This document shows positions 1 through 12,760 of a stretch of DNA of 64,000 nucleotides, one piece after another. Numbering within the stretch: position 1 is the first letter of the stretch; every line of letters begins with the position of its first letter. Below the pieces are notes generated by a model. The model made no database searches. It was not told the DNA's origin and saw only the letters and a list, made by a program, of their open reading frames with translations. The translations under genes were made by a program, and so were the position numbers. Source of the DNA: Cardinalis cardinalis. Its lineage: Eukaryota > Chordata > Aves > Passeriformes > Cardinalidae. Where the stretch lies: contig JACDOX010000118.1 in the NCBI GenBank assembly GCA_014549065.1, positions 164,132 through 228,131 of the forward strand. Direction: 5' to 3'.

Positions 1-2786
1 ATAACCTACAACAAAAAAAGAGTTTTATATTCATGGCAGTCAATGACATGAAATCCAGTATTACTGACTTTTGATTTGTTGTTTGAAGCTGATAATGAGT
101 CATAATATTTGAAATTGATAAAGTCACACTAGAGATAAAATATGCTTTAGGTTTTATTGTGGAGAATAAATGAAGCTATAGCTATTGAAAATACAAAAGT
201 AGATATGAGTATATAGAGAGAAAGTGGCTGGAACACTCGTACATTGTATATGTGGTATTTTTTAAAATTTAATCAGAAGAATCCTAGTATTGATTTACTG
301 AGCAATTTTAAAACCTAACAAGAAATATGTTCTCTTATTCACATCATTTTTCGTTAGTGAGATGCAACAGCTGTCCACCTTTGAAGTTGCCCATGTCAAT
401 ATGTGTCCTTTTATTTTTTTCAGTGTCAAAGTTTAACGAAAAACAGCAGCTCTTTGTGCATTTGCAAATATTTGTTGAAGTTATCTAAAATAATTAACAT
501 CCTTTGTATAGTAAGTTTTCATATGTAACAAAAGATGATGAGGTATGTGAGTTATCAAGTATTCACAAAAGTCATTGTGAGTGATGTAGTCTTTCAAAGC
601 TTTCTTTTGTGAGAAATTTCCATGTAATAAAAATTGAGAGAATATAGTACAATACTTAGCTTAAATAAAATTGCATGAGTACTCAAAATGTGTTGAATTG
701 CAAATTCAACAAATGTTCAAAAATTTGTTAACACAAGAAATAAAAGTGAAATATTTATATGAGTCTGCACTCATGTGAGTGTATCTGTGTAAGCAATCTT
801 AAAAATATCTGTGGAATGAAAGTATTGAAAAAAGAAGTAATGCCAATTAAAAAAAATAAAATATCAGCCTTGGTTTTTGTGTTCTTTAAGGAACAAATTC
901 TCAGAAGTTCCTCTATTTCTTTAGAAAAAAATTTGACTTCTTTTGAAATGGTTTATCTTGATTAGTATCTTGAATGCTTTGCTGAAACTGCTGCATTATT
1001 CCCTTCCTTTATTATTACCTGAAATGGCACTTTACAACGGAAAGCTCTCAGACTTAAACAAAACCTGGTTAATTCTATATTAGGCCAGGTTAGTTGAAGG
1101 AGAAGTATAATGGTGAATGAAGAATACACTCATCAAGTAAGAGTTCCTGCAGATATGAGTAGTGTCTTAATATAATGTGCTAAATTAGGTCTCAGGTGTT
1201 TAATCTCCATCCTCTGCGACTCAGTGCACTGTGGTGTTGCACACAGTGTTCATGAAATGCTCTCCTAGCATACCTGAGGTTAAACTCCAGCTGACCTGAT
1301 GAGGGCCATTGGATGAAGATGCCAAATGGTTCTTATGCCAAAAGGACACCCGGCTGCCTTCATTTGAGGAGGAAAAAAAAATCTAGCATCTGGACTCCAT
1401 AAACAGACACCTGCCTTTGTAGATGACTGGGTCTGTGAATTTTGGAATAGGAATGAAATATGAGAATTCTAGGGCTGGAAAAGGCACTATTAAATTTCTT
1501 CCTTGACAGAGATACNAGAACATGGGCATGTCCATTTCAGTGGGAGGGTCCAGTGGACAAGCTGAATATAAGCTTGTGTTTTGCACAAAAGAGGAGCCGT
1601 AGCTGTTTTAGATGTCTTAGTATGTGCTCATTTGTGGTCATAACTGAAGCTGCTGTTTGCCTGCTTTGGCAAAACTATGCAATTGCAGTAATTGCATTGA
1701 AGGGCCATAGAATAAACATGGCTGGGAAGAAGATAATTATCTGGAAATGAAACTGTTCATTTTGCTTTAGTTTACCAGGGAGGGACTGATGCTGCAGGGA
1801 TATTAACTTCCTGATGGGCAAGGATTTAATACAGTACCACGCTTTTATTACATCTGCTAATATTAAGTGTCTTGAATAAGTTGAATGTACAAGAGGATGT
1901 AATTAGGAAGGAATGATATGATTGTTCTTGCAAAATGCCAGATTTGAGATTAATACAAGACTTTCACCTAAATGTTACTTTAGGCCTTCTAATGCCTTTA
2001 CATAAATCACTTCCTATATTATATTGTAAATTAAAGATGAAAAGAAATGGAATCAAGAAAGGCCAGCCACAGTGTGGGTTTTGAGGAAGGTACCAGAATG
2101 GCAAATTACACAGTGATAGCTTTGTGGGAAGAGAGATTGGACTAAACAGTTATCATATTTTGAAAAATAAGAGAAGTAGAAGGCACGTACACAATAATGG
2201 ACTTCGCTGACAAGATAAATGGTGGCCCCTATTTACTACTTATTGCATAGGGACAAGGAAATAATCACAGAAATTGAAAGGCAGTACATTTTAAAACTGA
2301 GGAAAAGAACTAATCATCCAACATATGAGATTTATGGAGCTTTCTGTCCTGAGATAGCACTGAGGCTAAGAGCCCAGCAGAGTTTTTTAAATCTGTTGAA
2401 TGTCTGGAAATGTATATTAAATGAAAGAAAAAGAGCTGCTGGAAGAATTTATCTTTTCCGTTGCTGTTCAGCAAGTGATCTTTCTCCTTTGTAGTGGCTG
2501 AGCTGCATATATATACAGTAGATAATTCATCTCTGTCAAAAGGACAACAAGTAGTTTTCCTCAGTTTAAATCTATATGGCAAGGTTATTAATAAGCACTT
2601 CAAAGTTGCTTATGTTTGTTTTGTTGCCTCTTTATCTTTTTATTGTTCTGTCTTTTTTAGCAATGTCACTTATGTCAGGTTGAGTCAACCAAATCTAATT
2701 TAATTTAACTGCTGAAGTGATTATGCAACCCTGCAGTCCTAAGTAGAATCAATTATCTGTCAAAACACAGTGCATCATTAACGATA
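1..2786. other. Unique AT-rich non-coding DNA
   Basis: No gene, RNA gene or clear repeat was recognised. Open frames are short and low in complexity. A short stretch near 1460-1500 (agaattctagggctggaaaa) resembles the antisense 3' end of an old CR1, but it is too short to call. One ambiguous base lies at 1516. Confidence 0.6.
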
Positions 2787-3047
2787 TTAATGGTGAGCGT
2801 TCACCAAGATCTTCTGTGCTTGTCTGCTTGGATGTGTGTCACAGGCAGCATCAATATCAGCCAGCTCACAGGTCAGGGCATCTGATTTCCCACACTGCTG
2901 GATCATCAGTGTGGCCAAAGGAATGGGCCACCCAGCACTGCCAGCAAGGAGATTGGAGGCCACCAAATTATTTTGTCGAGTCATCTCGGGTGTGTAGACA
3001 CCAACTATGCTGTGCCTCAATGCAAGAGAATAGTCCCTGGTGAGTTT
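2787..3047 (-). other. Coding-like open stretch, unrecognised
   Basis: An open stretch of about 87 codons runs on the minus strand from just after an in-frame TGA to a TAA at 2787. It has no ATG at its beginning; the first internal Met is about 25 residues in. The amino-acid mix is balanced (runs such as NNLVASNLLAGSAGWPIP) and GC is about 50%, higher than the flanks. I do not recognise the protein. It could be an eroded exon, a retrocopy, part of an unlisted repeat or chance. The would-be acceptor at its 5' end is weak because it lacks a good pyrimidine tract. Confidence 0.2.
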
Positions 3048-3102
3048 TCATTCTTGATAGAGGCATTGTTCCAACTCCTCAGGGCCAAAAGTGCAAGTAT
3101 TA

Positions 3103-3120
3103 CCCACATTAGCATGTGGG
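3103..3120. repeat. Short inverted repeat (7-bp stem)
   Basis: The arms cccacat and atgtggg are separated by the 4-nt loop tagc. A larger perfect palindrome starts 33 bases downstream. Confidence 0.7.
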
Positions 3121-3153
3121 CAGGGTATTTTGAATTGCCTTTGAGTAAGACAA

Positions 3154-3175
3154 TTCCTACTAAGCTTAGTAGGAA
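3154..3175. repeat. 22-bp perfect palindrome
   Basis: The half-site ttcctactaag is followed directly by its exact reverse complement, with the centre between 3164 and 3165 (AAGCTT core). Perfect palindromes this long are uncommon by chance in 64 kb. No function is known. Confidence 0.85.
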
Positions 3176-4847
3176 AGAGAATGTAGTGATCAGTGGTAGA
3201 TGATTTTGAGATCAGTTTAGAGGCTGTGCCACATACAGGGCTTTTGTTTTGGCAAGATCANACTAGCTTATTCAATGTCTGTAAAACAAAGCTGCCAATT
3301 ACTGAAGTTTTAGAGGAGTTTCAAGGACAAATAAATGTCTGAAATAGTGATGACAATGACAAAAACTCTTTTCACTTCTTTTCGAAAACCTCAGTGTTAT
3401 TTTAGTCACAGAGCAATAGACTTTGTAGGCTGTTATATGCATGCATTGCCAAAACACCCACATCTAAAAGTAAATATAAGTGCATTGTGACTTATTTTCT
3501 CATGCTTTCTCCCACAGAATTGTTTCTGTTTAATAATAATTGGTGTGTGGGAGAAAAAAATCTTACAACAGCATTTCTCAATTGAAATTGCTTGCTAGAT
3601 ACTGAAGAGGAGAGTGCGGTAACATGAGCTGTTCAGAGGTCATCCATTGAAGTAGCCAAGCATAAATCTGTTTCATTTTCCTTGTTGTTCATTTCCATCA
3701 TTTAAGTTTGTAAGCAGAAACTCACAATTAGAGTGGAATTATTTTATTAGACCTCTGGATTTGTCTTCTTTTCTAAAATCATTTGGGTATTTAAAAAGGC
3801 TGACTTGCAAGAGAAAGAATGGAGGTGTAGTTGTTTTTCTTTTACATTATTTCTTCATCCATTTTCAATATGCCTTTCAGCTGATCTATATGCTTTCTTA
3901 TTTTCAAACAATTTCAGTAGTGTACATTATTCTGCTTTTTGTGGTTCTTTTTAGAAACTCTCTGTGGGGAAAGTTGCTCTGCACCCATACCCCTATGTAA
4001 GAAAAAAAAATAATTCTCCAAATCTTTACCCATCACATTCTCTAAAAAATATTACCTAGATGATGATCCCATTATATCACAGTCATAGAGGTTATTGTAA
4101 AAACTATCTATCTAAGAGAAATGCTGTTGTCCTGAACATTGAGCAATTACAAATCAGAGTTCTTGAGCTTCCTTTTGGAGAAGAAAAGAAAAAGTTGTGC
4201 TATTGGAACTAAAGAGGAGAAAGGATCAAAAGTAATTAATGCATGTGAGATTTCTTAACAGTGTGAAAGGTAACACTGTGTATAGCTCTAAGAATAGTAG
4301 GCTAAAATACATTCATTTGAAATTGTTTCTCTAAGAATCACTTTAGTAACAATAAAATTGGAAGAATCTTGGGATTTGAATGCTATAAAAAGTAATTGAA
4401 GACTTCTGTATTCCCTAGAGACTGCTTCTTTTCATTGTGTGCATGTTGTATAGTTGTGCCAGCTGAAAAGGGTTTTAAAAAATTACGTAGTATCACATTA
4501 TATACACAACTGTATATCCACTATGTGCTTGTAAAAATATTACAGAATGAGCAAAGCATTGCATATTCAGAACCTGTGAAAGACTGAGGAAACAACTAGG
4601 TGAAACTTGGACAAATGGTGAAATTTTGTCTGCTTAAGTCTGTGTAGAGTTTGTGGAATATACTACATTGTTTCTTGAAGGAGAAGGTGTTGTGTCAGTA
4701 AATTAGTTTTTTTTTCTCATTTTTAATAATTTGTAGGTGTGAGAAGAAAATTACTTCTTTCAAAAGTACTAATGTTGCATCATGCTAGGAGCTATAAGTA
4801 ATATTGTAATCTATCTGACAAAGTGCAACAGTTACAAACAACTGCTT

Positions 4848-4867
4848 AAAAAAAAAAAAAAAAAAAA
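4848..4867 (+). repeat. Poly(A) run, 20 bases
   Basis: An uninterrupted A20. No retrocopy body or target duplication was recognised upstream, so it is listed only as a homopolymer. Confidence 0.9.
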
Positions 4868-7800
4868 CCCTGAAACATAAATGTTCTTGGGCATATATGA
4901 TTGTTCTGGAGACATTTGATTATTTTTTAAAAAATGTAGAATAAAATCACTTGCTCAGAAATTCCCTAATTGTTTGGATCTGCTGCAAGTAGGAGAATTT
5001 ACATTACAATACTGTAAGAAAAATAACTAAAATGCCTAAATAGAAATGTGTTGGTTTATGATCACACATAACTTCAGTCATGAAATACATTGAGGTCTTG
5101 AGTAGTGGTTAGGATGCTTAAATGCACTATTTCTATAAAATTTTCTATACTTTAGAACAGGACACCCATCTGATGATAAAATTGTAACCTCTGGAACTTT
5201 GAACACTCCAATTCCATAAAACAGATTTGTTTCCAGGGAGAAGCTCTAAGTGTAGGCCTTGTTTTCAAGCCTGATTTTGTTGAAACATGAAGAAGACATC
5301 ACCTGATGTCAAACAGACTCTCAGGTTTCATAGCTCCAATGCCAGCTGGATGTTTCTGTACTCCCTTTGAACTACAGTGATAAAGGATAAGGAAGATCTG
5401 ATCTTTCAGATCCTGATGAGCTGTTGTGCAGTGCTTAGGACCAGATTCACAACAGCATAAAAAGTATGGATCTTCATAAAATGAGAGGCTTTTCAATGCC
5501 CTTGTGATTTCAGGAATGAAGAGGCAGGACAAAGAGTTGTAAGTTAGAAGAAATGCCATACTTAGCCTTAATTCAGAAACAGAAGAGTTTGAACACTGTG
5601 TAACAACAGCTCACCTGGAAAGAGATGCCTATGATTTCTCATAATGAATTTCTGTGTGCAGAAGAGACTGCATCTTCAAATGTACAAATCTGTGAAGAAG
5701 TGCAGTGTGTTTAGTTGATTCTTTTGAAAGAAAAGCCTTATTTGCATGGATCTAGTAAGCAAAAAAAGCAATCCTGCTTCCCTGGCTCAGGAAACCTAAG
5801 ACTGCATGTGGTGTGTATTACTGATTTTTTTGCATTGAGAACCAGGTATGAAGTCTTGAAAATGCATATTCTGAGCATTATGTAAAATATCAAGCACATT
5901 TGTAGGCATGAGAAAAAACTAATTTGCATATTCAAATGTCATAAACAACCACAGCTGTTTGGCTTCATTAATATATTGCCAGTAAAAAGTAGGTCAATAG
6001 ACATTTGCTTTTTGTTCTCTGTGCAGGCTGTCAGACTAATGGATGTGCATACATGGCAGGGGGCATTCATCATAGGCTTAATTTCTCCAAAACTTATAGG
6101 GAAAACAGGTTCAGATGAGAAAAGTTGGAGATAGTGAAACACTATAACTTTTAGGATTTGGTGGAACATATGTCTCTGATACTGGCAATTGCAACTCTTA
6201 CTCATGTCTCTGAGGGAAGCTGCTTTTTCAGTCAGGTCTAAGATGAACCTAAATTGTCATGAGAACGATGAGACAATGTGATTTATGGCAGGACAGATTT
6301 TTCTTTTTTTCCTAACATCTCCTCATCCTGAACTGTTCCAAGACAGTTGGCTTATGACTTGAGTTTGCAATCACATTTTCTTTTTACTTGTTTAATTTTG
6401 TTTTTAATGATTGTGGCATTTCACAGAGAATCTATTTGGGAATCTGTCTCTGGGACTTGTCACTAACTGCTGGTTTTCAATAACTCATGGTAAGCTGCTG
6501 AACTTGGCTCAGGGATTTAATAGAAGCTGTTTCTCTGTACATATGCTCATTGCATGATCTCTCATATACCTCCGTCAATGAGAATATTAAAAATATGACA
6601 GTGGTTTTGTGAGAACATGCTGAGACTCACAGTTTAAAACTAGGGGAAAAAAAGCTGTTTCCCATAGGTAATGTTGATGCCATATGTGTAAAGTATGTAA
6701 AATACATTAATTTAAGCATAAGAAAGAATTACACAAGTCCTGAACTGGGATTAATTAATAAATACATGAACATTAGAATAATGGCTTCGCTTTTAATCAT
6801 CGTTGCCAAACCTTCAAAGTAGAAGCATGCTAATGGAAGTAGGTGTAAGTGAAGGACAATTACAGTTGTTCGTCTTCAAAATTTGCTCTTTTTCAGCTCA
6901 ATAAGGCTTAAGGAGAAATATTTGAATAGCTAAAGACTGAAATTTTCATCATACAAGCTCTCTTAAAAATAGCTCAGCTGCTATTATACAAACTATTTAA
7001 AAATTACTTAAATATTCATTAACTTGAATATAATATTTATTCTGTATTGTAACTTGAAAGTAGAATTTTAAACCTCTGGGTATTCATGCATAGCTCTTTT
7101 CTCATTTCAAAGCCATAAATGCAGTGGAATAAAAATTTGAAGCATGTAGAAGAAAAAACAATATATGCATGTAACAAAAACATGAGAAGCTGAACTGTTT
7201 CTCAGTTTCTCCCACAGCTCAAGGGAAAATGTTTCTTGAAATTCTTTCAGATTCTCAGTTTTTTTCACTAGTGAATTATCCACTAATATATAGGTGGTAT
7301 ATTTTTTTATTTATATGCTGTTTAGTCACTCTAAGATATATTGAGGCTCGTGTTAATACGTGATAACACACACCACATGTTGGAAGCACAGGGCTTCACC
7401 TTCCTTCTGACAACACTCACAAAGCATATGTTATCTCTTGCTAATGCTTGCCTTCTTGTCTCTCACTGCTAAACTGAATCCCACAATCGATTGCACATCA
7501 CACGTGACAGCCTTTGGGCTTCAGCCAGTCCTTTTCTGACAATTGGCTCTGGCTGTGAGGAAGTCGTCTATTATTAACCCAAGATTATATTAAAGGACTT
7601 ATTTAGGAGCAAAATAGAATTGAGAGCAAGTTCTCTTAGATTCAAATAGGCAGTTTGTAAGATTATGACTAAAACAAACCACTGAAAATGTAAAATATGA
7701 AGCTATGGCTAGGGATTCATCTTTAACATGTCCTTGTGCAGGCAGGCTGGAGTGAATAGAAATGTCACATTGCTGTCTTCTGGTATGGCTGAGAGGCCCT

Positions 7801-10338
7801 TGGCACAACAGGGCTCTCCAGGCTGCAGATACAGTTCTCTCTGTGAGGCTTCAAGCACACAGTTATCTGCCATTCAGCCAGACTGCAGGCCTGATTTGGA
7901 GGCCTCCAATGCTTTCCTCTCAAGTGTCATCATAGTGAGGATGCCCTACTTCTTTTAGGTGAAAATTTTGGAAGAACAGCAGAGAAAATGTAGAGGCTGA
8001 GATTGGCTGGCTGTGAGGGATGTTTAGGCAGCAGGCACATAATGACTCTGAGGGCTCTCTCTTTTTGTCTCTACAAATCAGATAGCTAGAAGCCTCTTTT
8101 AAACTCCTTTGGCATATAAAACTGAGCAAAATAAATTATTCATTCCTGAAGCTTTTGTTCATACATGTACTGTTTTCAAAAATGTTTTTTAAGAAGTTGG
8201 GAAGTACTCCAAGCCCCAGAAGAGAAGGATTATGAAGAAGCTTGTTTTCCCCTTCAGAGATTGAATGAAACATGCATGATAGCCTTTTTTTTCCCCTTAA
8301 ACAATACTTCAGTATTGCAATTATTAAACAGAATTAAAAAAAAATGAAAGGGTCAAGCTCATAACTGGGAAAAGCTCAATTAGTTTAGCAAAACTCAGAA
8401 GAGAGCTCCTCTGGTTTCAGATTAAATCTTATTCGAACAATCAAATTTTATGTCAAAATTCCTATTAGAAGTTATATGGGACAATTGTCCTTCCTAATTA
8501 AATCTGGAATAACACAACAAATACTCTTTTCAAAGCTAGCATAATAGTGATATAAAACTGACACACCATTACTAATTCTTGATACAAGTATGGATTTGAA
8601 CACGTAGAATTCATTCCTAGCAGTTGTAGAGATCCTAAATTATCCAATCACTGGCAAAATGTAGTGGTGATAATGATTCTGAATCCCATGTGGTTTTATC
8701 TTTATTCTGCCTTTCTCTGAAGCATTTCATCTGAGTTATGCAACATTAATCCTGATATATGACTCCTGCAAGTAGTGATTGAAAACCTTAAAGGTATTCT
8801 GTAAGCTTAAAGAAGGATGCATGAAAAACAGCGTGAACCTCCTTCTTCTGCAATCCTGAAATACTTATTGCCCGGCTAATACTGCTATGGCCAAAAAAGA
8901 AAAACGTATTTGGTTAGAATCCTAGACGAAACTGATGGTTTAGTTACAACATCCCATCTGAAATGTACAAAGAAGACAAGTATAAATAATTTCCTTTAAG
9001 TCTCAATTTCACAATGCTTGTAGTAAAAGAAAGATTTTATCCGTGTACATGATTGCTTTGAAGTTGAAACAAGCTGCACACATTGCTTTTGTAGGAGCAG
9101 TCTTAAGACTTAATTGGAAAGAGACTGGTTTTATCCTCTTCTTTAGACTAAAAAATATAACTATTTTCCCCAAAGTTTATTTTGTGCTGCACACCTAGGC
9201 TGAGTGCTTACATAGCAGTGTATTCCACAATAGCATCAGGGACAGAAATGTTTCTGGTCCATATGGATGGGGCCAACAACGGGGCATACTAGAGCCTAAT
9301 GTTTTTAGAAACCCACCTGGAGCTAAAAGAATATGAAATGGTACAGGAAATAGACTCTGGATAACTGAATTCTCAAATTAACTCTCAACAAAGATTGTCA
9401 GATATAAGACTATCAAAACCAGTCGAATGCTCAGTCTTGTTCTTATTTTTAAACATTTATTCAAAACTAATTTTTCTGGATTTTTGGAATGATTAGTGTT
9501 GTCACAAGGATTTTATAACTTACCCTAGGAATAGAGATGTACCTATAAAGCTACTGTCAGTGACATCTTTAAATTTTTAAATATTTTTTGCATCATTGTT
9601 TGCTCACAGCAATTTTCCATGTCAGGTTTTCATCCATGACCGTGACTTGCCAGTTTCCTTCTAAACACAACATCAAAAATGTGTACAGTTATTGAATGTT
9701 ATAGCCATTTTAGTTTATCTCAGTTGTCTGTTTACAAATAAACATTTCCTGTGAAAACAGATTTCCACCTACTGAGTACTTGAGAAGTTTTTCATCTGTT
9801 AAGCCTGAAGCAAATGTACGAACTAAGAGGTCTGCCTGGAATTTTCCAAATATTGTTTTGCTTTCAGATACGGAAACAAAGCTATCTTCATGATAAGAAG
9901 AAAACAAAACAGTAAATATTAGAAAAGGTTAGAAGATAACATGGTCTCTGTCAAAAGACCCTCTTGTATCTTTCCCACATTTATCTAAATATTATTATCT
10001 GTCAATATTGCCTGGTCTTCAATAATATGAGTCACTTAATGCACCAACAGGGTTTTTATCATGTTGCTGTTTTATTTCTGAAGGACTCTTCTATGTAGTT
10101 TCCCCAGGAGGTATAACCATTACAGACATTGAAATCATGTGGTTAAAATGTATTCCCTGGAGATGTGCTCATTTCCACACTTGAAGAAGCTATGTGTTTA
10201 GACCAATATAGCCACCTCCCTGGACAATTAAATTTCTTGTCTAGGCTACCTGGGTAACAACATTATGTAAGAAAAAAAATTAAAGTATTAAACACTTCTG
10301 CAAGCATTAAGCTGACATATTAATTTAGGACATTAGTG

Positions 10339-10349
10339 CCCCCCCCCCC
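10339..10349 (+). repeat. Poly(C) run, 11 bases
   Basis: An uninterrupted C11, the longest C run seen in the window, in AT-rich DNA. Confidence 0.9.
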
Positions 10350-10971
10350 TTTGTAATGATAACCCTCGTTATATAAGCCTTTAAGAGACAAGAAAAACAA
10401 ATGAACCACTCAGATGAGTGTAATGGCCCTTGTAGAGAAGAAAGTGAAACCTGGGACCTCATAGCTCTTTGCTCAGAGATATCTGATCATCCTTTAAACA
10501 GCCAGCTTTGAGACAGAAGAAAGAAAAGGCTTCATTAGGGTTTATTTCATTTCCATTCATCATCTGTCTTAATGGAGATAGGAACTAGTAATGATGGGCT
10601 GCTAAATCTTTGAAAATCTGTCATCTTTTCCCTTCTAGCTTGAAAAAAAAGCCAGTCTCACAAAATGTCTCACTTTGTTTCCTGAGGTGAAAGATCTATT
10701 GACTGTTGCTAAAGTTACAAGTGGAAAAGGCAGAANGAATGGCAGGGACTGCAAGAGGAAGTCTCTTCCTCAGATTTTGTCTTCTTACTGTTTAGCCGAG
10801 AGAGGGCTTTTGCAGCAATTAATTTTAACTGATCTTTCTTCCTCAACAGATTAGGCATTCAGCTAAGCATCATAAACTCTACTAGTTTCTTTTATTTCCT
10901 GATCCATTCTCCCACATTTTTATACTCGGGTACACTGAACTCACCAGTTGTACATTTTAGAATCAGACAGG

Positions 10972-10987
10972 GACCCTCATGAGGGTC
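10972..10987. repeat. 16-bp perfect palindrome
   Basis: The half-site gaccctca is followed by its exact reverse complement, centred on TCATGA. No function is known. Confidence 0.8.
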
Positions 10988-11146
10988 AAAGGGACATTAA
11001 ACAATTGCAGTATTTATGGGTTTTTTTAGTCTGACGTAGCATATAGAAATCCATCAGGCCAGCTTCCAGGATGAACAGTTGCTATAAATTCGCGGACACT
11101 ATTCCTACAAGATTACAATGGGACTTTAGAAAAAAATATTAGTCAA

Positions 11147-12010
11147 AAATGTTTGGGTTGGTAGGGGCCTCTGGAGGTCATAGCCCAAACTCCCACTCCG
11201 TGATAGAACAGCTTCCAAGCTAGAATGTTTTGCACAGGGTTGATTCTCTGAGATTTGAAAATTTCTAAGGATGGACTTTCCACAAACTCTCCGAGTGCTT
11301 TGTTCCAGTGTTGCTCCTCTTGTTATTGCTATTATTTTCTTATTTTCAAGCAGCAACTTCTTACTGTTACTACTAATGTTCTCATTAGTAGTAACGCTGT
11401 TCTCTGCAACCACTCTTTAGGTAGTTGAAGGCTGCAATTGGATCTCTCCCTCAGCCTTCTTTAGAATAAACAAAACCAATTATCTTTGTTGCTGCTCAAC
11501 TACCACATGCTCCTGTCCTTAACCATTTTAGTTATGCTCCACTGGACTCTGCAGTTTCTTGATGAGCTAGGAGACCTGAAATTGGATAAAGGGTTTCAGA
11601 TGCAGCCTTGTAGATGCCAAAGGGAATTGATAACCCTCAATCGAGTTACTCAATATTCTTTTGATGATGCAGTCCAACATGTGGTTAGCCTATATCACTT
11701 GCAAGGGCACACTGCTCANCCTCAGCCTAGAACCCCCCAGGCCCTTTTCTGCATAGCTGCAACCCACCCCGCCAGTCTACATTCTATACCAGCTCATGGG
11801 TTTATTTCTATCACANTGCCAAGGGTGCATTTGCACTTGTCAGACTTCATGAGGTTCCTGCTAGCACATTTTTCCAGTATATTGGGATCTCTCTGAATGC
11901 CACACAAAACCTTCCAGTGTATGAACAACTCTGCTAAACTGGGTGTCACCCAAAAACTTGCTTCTGAGTCTCCTGATGTGCAGGTCACAAATGGAGATGT
12001 AAAATACTAT
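11147..12010 (-). mobile_element. CR1 LINE fragment, 5'-truncated, antisense
   Basis: This is a non-LTR retrotransposon of the avian CR1 family lying on the minus strand, so its 3' end is at the left. Landmarks in consensus order, read on the plus strand, are gtttgggttgg at 11151, the tgttccagtg block at 11301, gaaggctgcaattggatctc at 11427, and cttcatgaggttcctgctag at 11845. The copy is diverged, with many substitutions and stops in every frame, so it is dead. Only the 3' part of the element is present; CR1 copies are typically 5'-truncated. The segment 11310-11420 fits the consensus poorly and holds a perfect 13-bp hairpin. Open frames inside it, such as 11486-11896 on the plus strand, are repeat shadows. 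The right boundary is approximate. Ns lie at 11719 and 11816. Confidence 0.85.
11366..11395. repeat. Perfect 13-bp hairpin inside the CR1
   Basis: The arm gttactactaatg is followed by the loop ttct and the exact complementary arm. It sits where the element departs from the remembered CR1 consensus, which suggests a local rearrangement. Confidence 0.85.
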
Positions 12011-12090
12011 GGACCATGAGATTCTCTTGAAGGATAATATTTATAGCCACACTGCATCCAATGTCTATCATATCCATTCTCCTTGCGTGG

Positions 12091-12127
12091 TGATTGGAAT
12101 AGAAAATCTTTCTAGGTCCCTTCCAAC
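12091..12127 (+). mobile_element. CR1 3'-end fragment, left half
   Basis: A sense-strand CR1 3' terminus (gattggaatagaaaatcttt, then ctaggtcccttccaac). It is interrupted by the LTR at 12128 and resumes at 12756. Joining 12127 to 12761 restores a continuous CR1-type 3' end. Its 5' limit is unclear because it abuts the antisense CR1 remnant. Confidence 0.75.
12123..12127 (+). repeat. Target-site duplication, left copy
   Basis: The sequence ccaac directly precedes the LTR and is repeated directly after it at 12756-12760. A 5-bp duplication fits retroviral-type integration, including ERVL-like elements. Confidence 0.85.
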
Positions 12128-12755
12128 TCTCCTGGGTTGACTATATGATGCTTTTATCCCCAGCTGTCTTGTTCTGTTTATGCTGAAAAATAAATTTTGC
12201 ACCTTTAGGACTTGTTTCAGAGTGAAGGGGGCAGAGAAGAAGCATATAGTTTGTTTTCAGACACTGCACTCACTCCTCCACATTCCTGCTCCTGGACTGT
12301 GCTGTCTGCAGATGGACATACAGCGGGACAGAGCTCTGCTCTGCTTTTAGTTTTAGCTAGCAGAGGCAGAAAAGTTCCCTGGACTGTGTTTTTTTTCCCT
12401 TTTCTTTGGACCTGTTCAAACGCCCAGCAGAGCACCAGCAGCTTGCACCTGGGGCCCGCCGGGCTGGGCCTGGCCTGTGACATTTCCAGCACCAGAGGGA
12501 CTGATAAGAGACTGAGTGAACTGAACTGCAACCCAGGGAGGGGTCTTCCTCAGTTTGTCATCTCTTTTGGACCAGCANGGGGTTTTATTGTTTAATATTG
12601 TTTAGGTTTTGTTGTTTAATAAACAGGGTTTCTTTCCACTTTTCTCCAAGGAGGTATTTTCTCCTGAACCGGATGGGGGGAGGAGTCAATTGAATCTGCT
12701 TTTCTAGAGGAACCCCTTTGGGGGTTCTCTCCCAAATTTGCCCCAAACCAGGACA
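12128..12755 (+). mobile_element. Solo LTR of an endogenous retrovirus, 628 bp
   Basis: A complete long terminal repeat without internal viral genes. The ends form short inverted repeats: tctcctgg at the left and ccaggaca at the right, differing at one position from a perfect TGTCCTGG/CCAGGACA pair. Identical ccaac 5-mers flank it. An AATAAA at 12618-12623, about 130 bp before the right end, favours the plus orientation, but the near-symmetrical ends leave some doubt. The sequence is GC-richer than its surroundings. It resembles ERVL-like LTRs I recall from songbird genomes; the family name was not verified. A solo LTR normally arises by recombination between the two LTRs of a provirus. Open frames inside (12212-12595 plus, 12217-12531 minus) are not genes. 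One N lies at 12578. Confidence 0.85.
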
Positions 12756-12760
12756 CCAAC
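12756..12760 (+). repeat. Target-site duplication, right copy
   Basis: The sequence ccaac matches the copy at 12123-12127 exactly, on the other side of the LTR. Confidence 0.85.

Larger units (their letters stand above)
3176..11146. other. Unique AT-rich non-coding DNA
   Basis: About 8 kb with no supported gene. Open frames are below 100 codons and unremarkable. It contains an A20 run (4848-4867), a C11 run (10339-10349) and a 16-bp perfect palindrome (10972-10987). GC is slightly raised at 7720-7920, with no recognisable content. Ambiguous bases lie at 3261 and 10736. Confidence 0.6.

Noticed and set aside
1460..1505. Possible CR1 3' remnant (gaattctagggctggaaaa)
   Set aside because: Fewer than 50 bases resemble the consensus.
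11486..11896. 136-codon open frame on the plus strand
   Set aside because: It lies inside the antisense CR1 fragment and reads the element's non-coding strand.
12212..12595. Open frames on both strands, up to 127 codons
   Set aside because: They lie inside the solo LTR, where raised GC lengthens chance frames. LTRs do not encode proteins of this kind.
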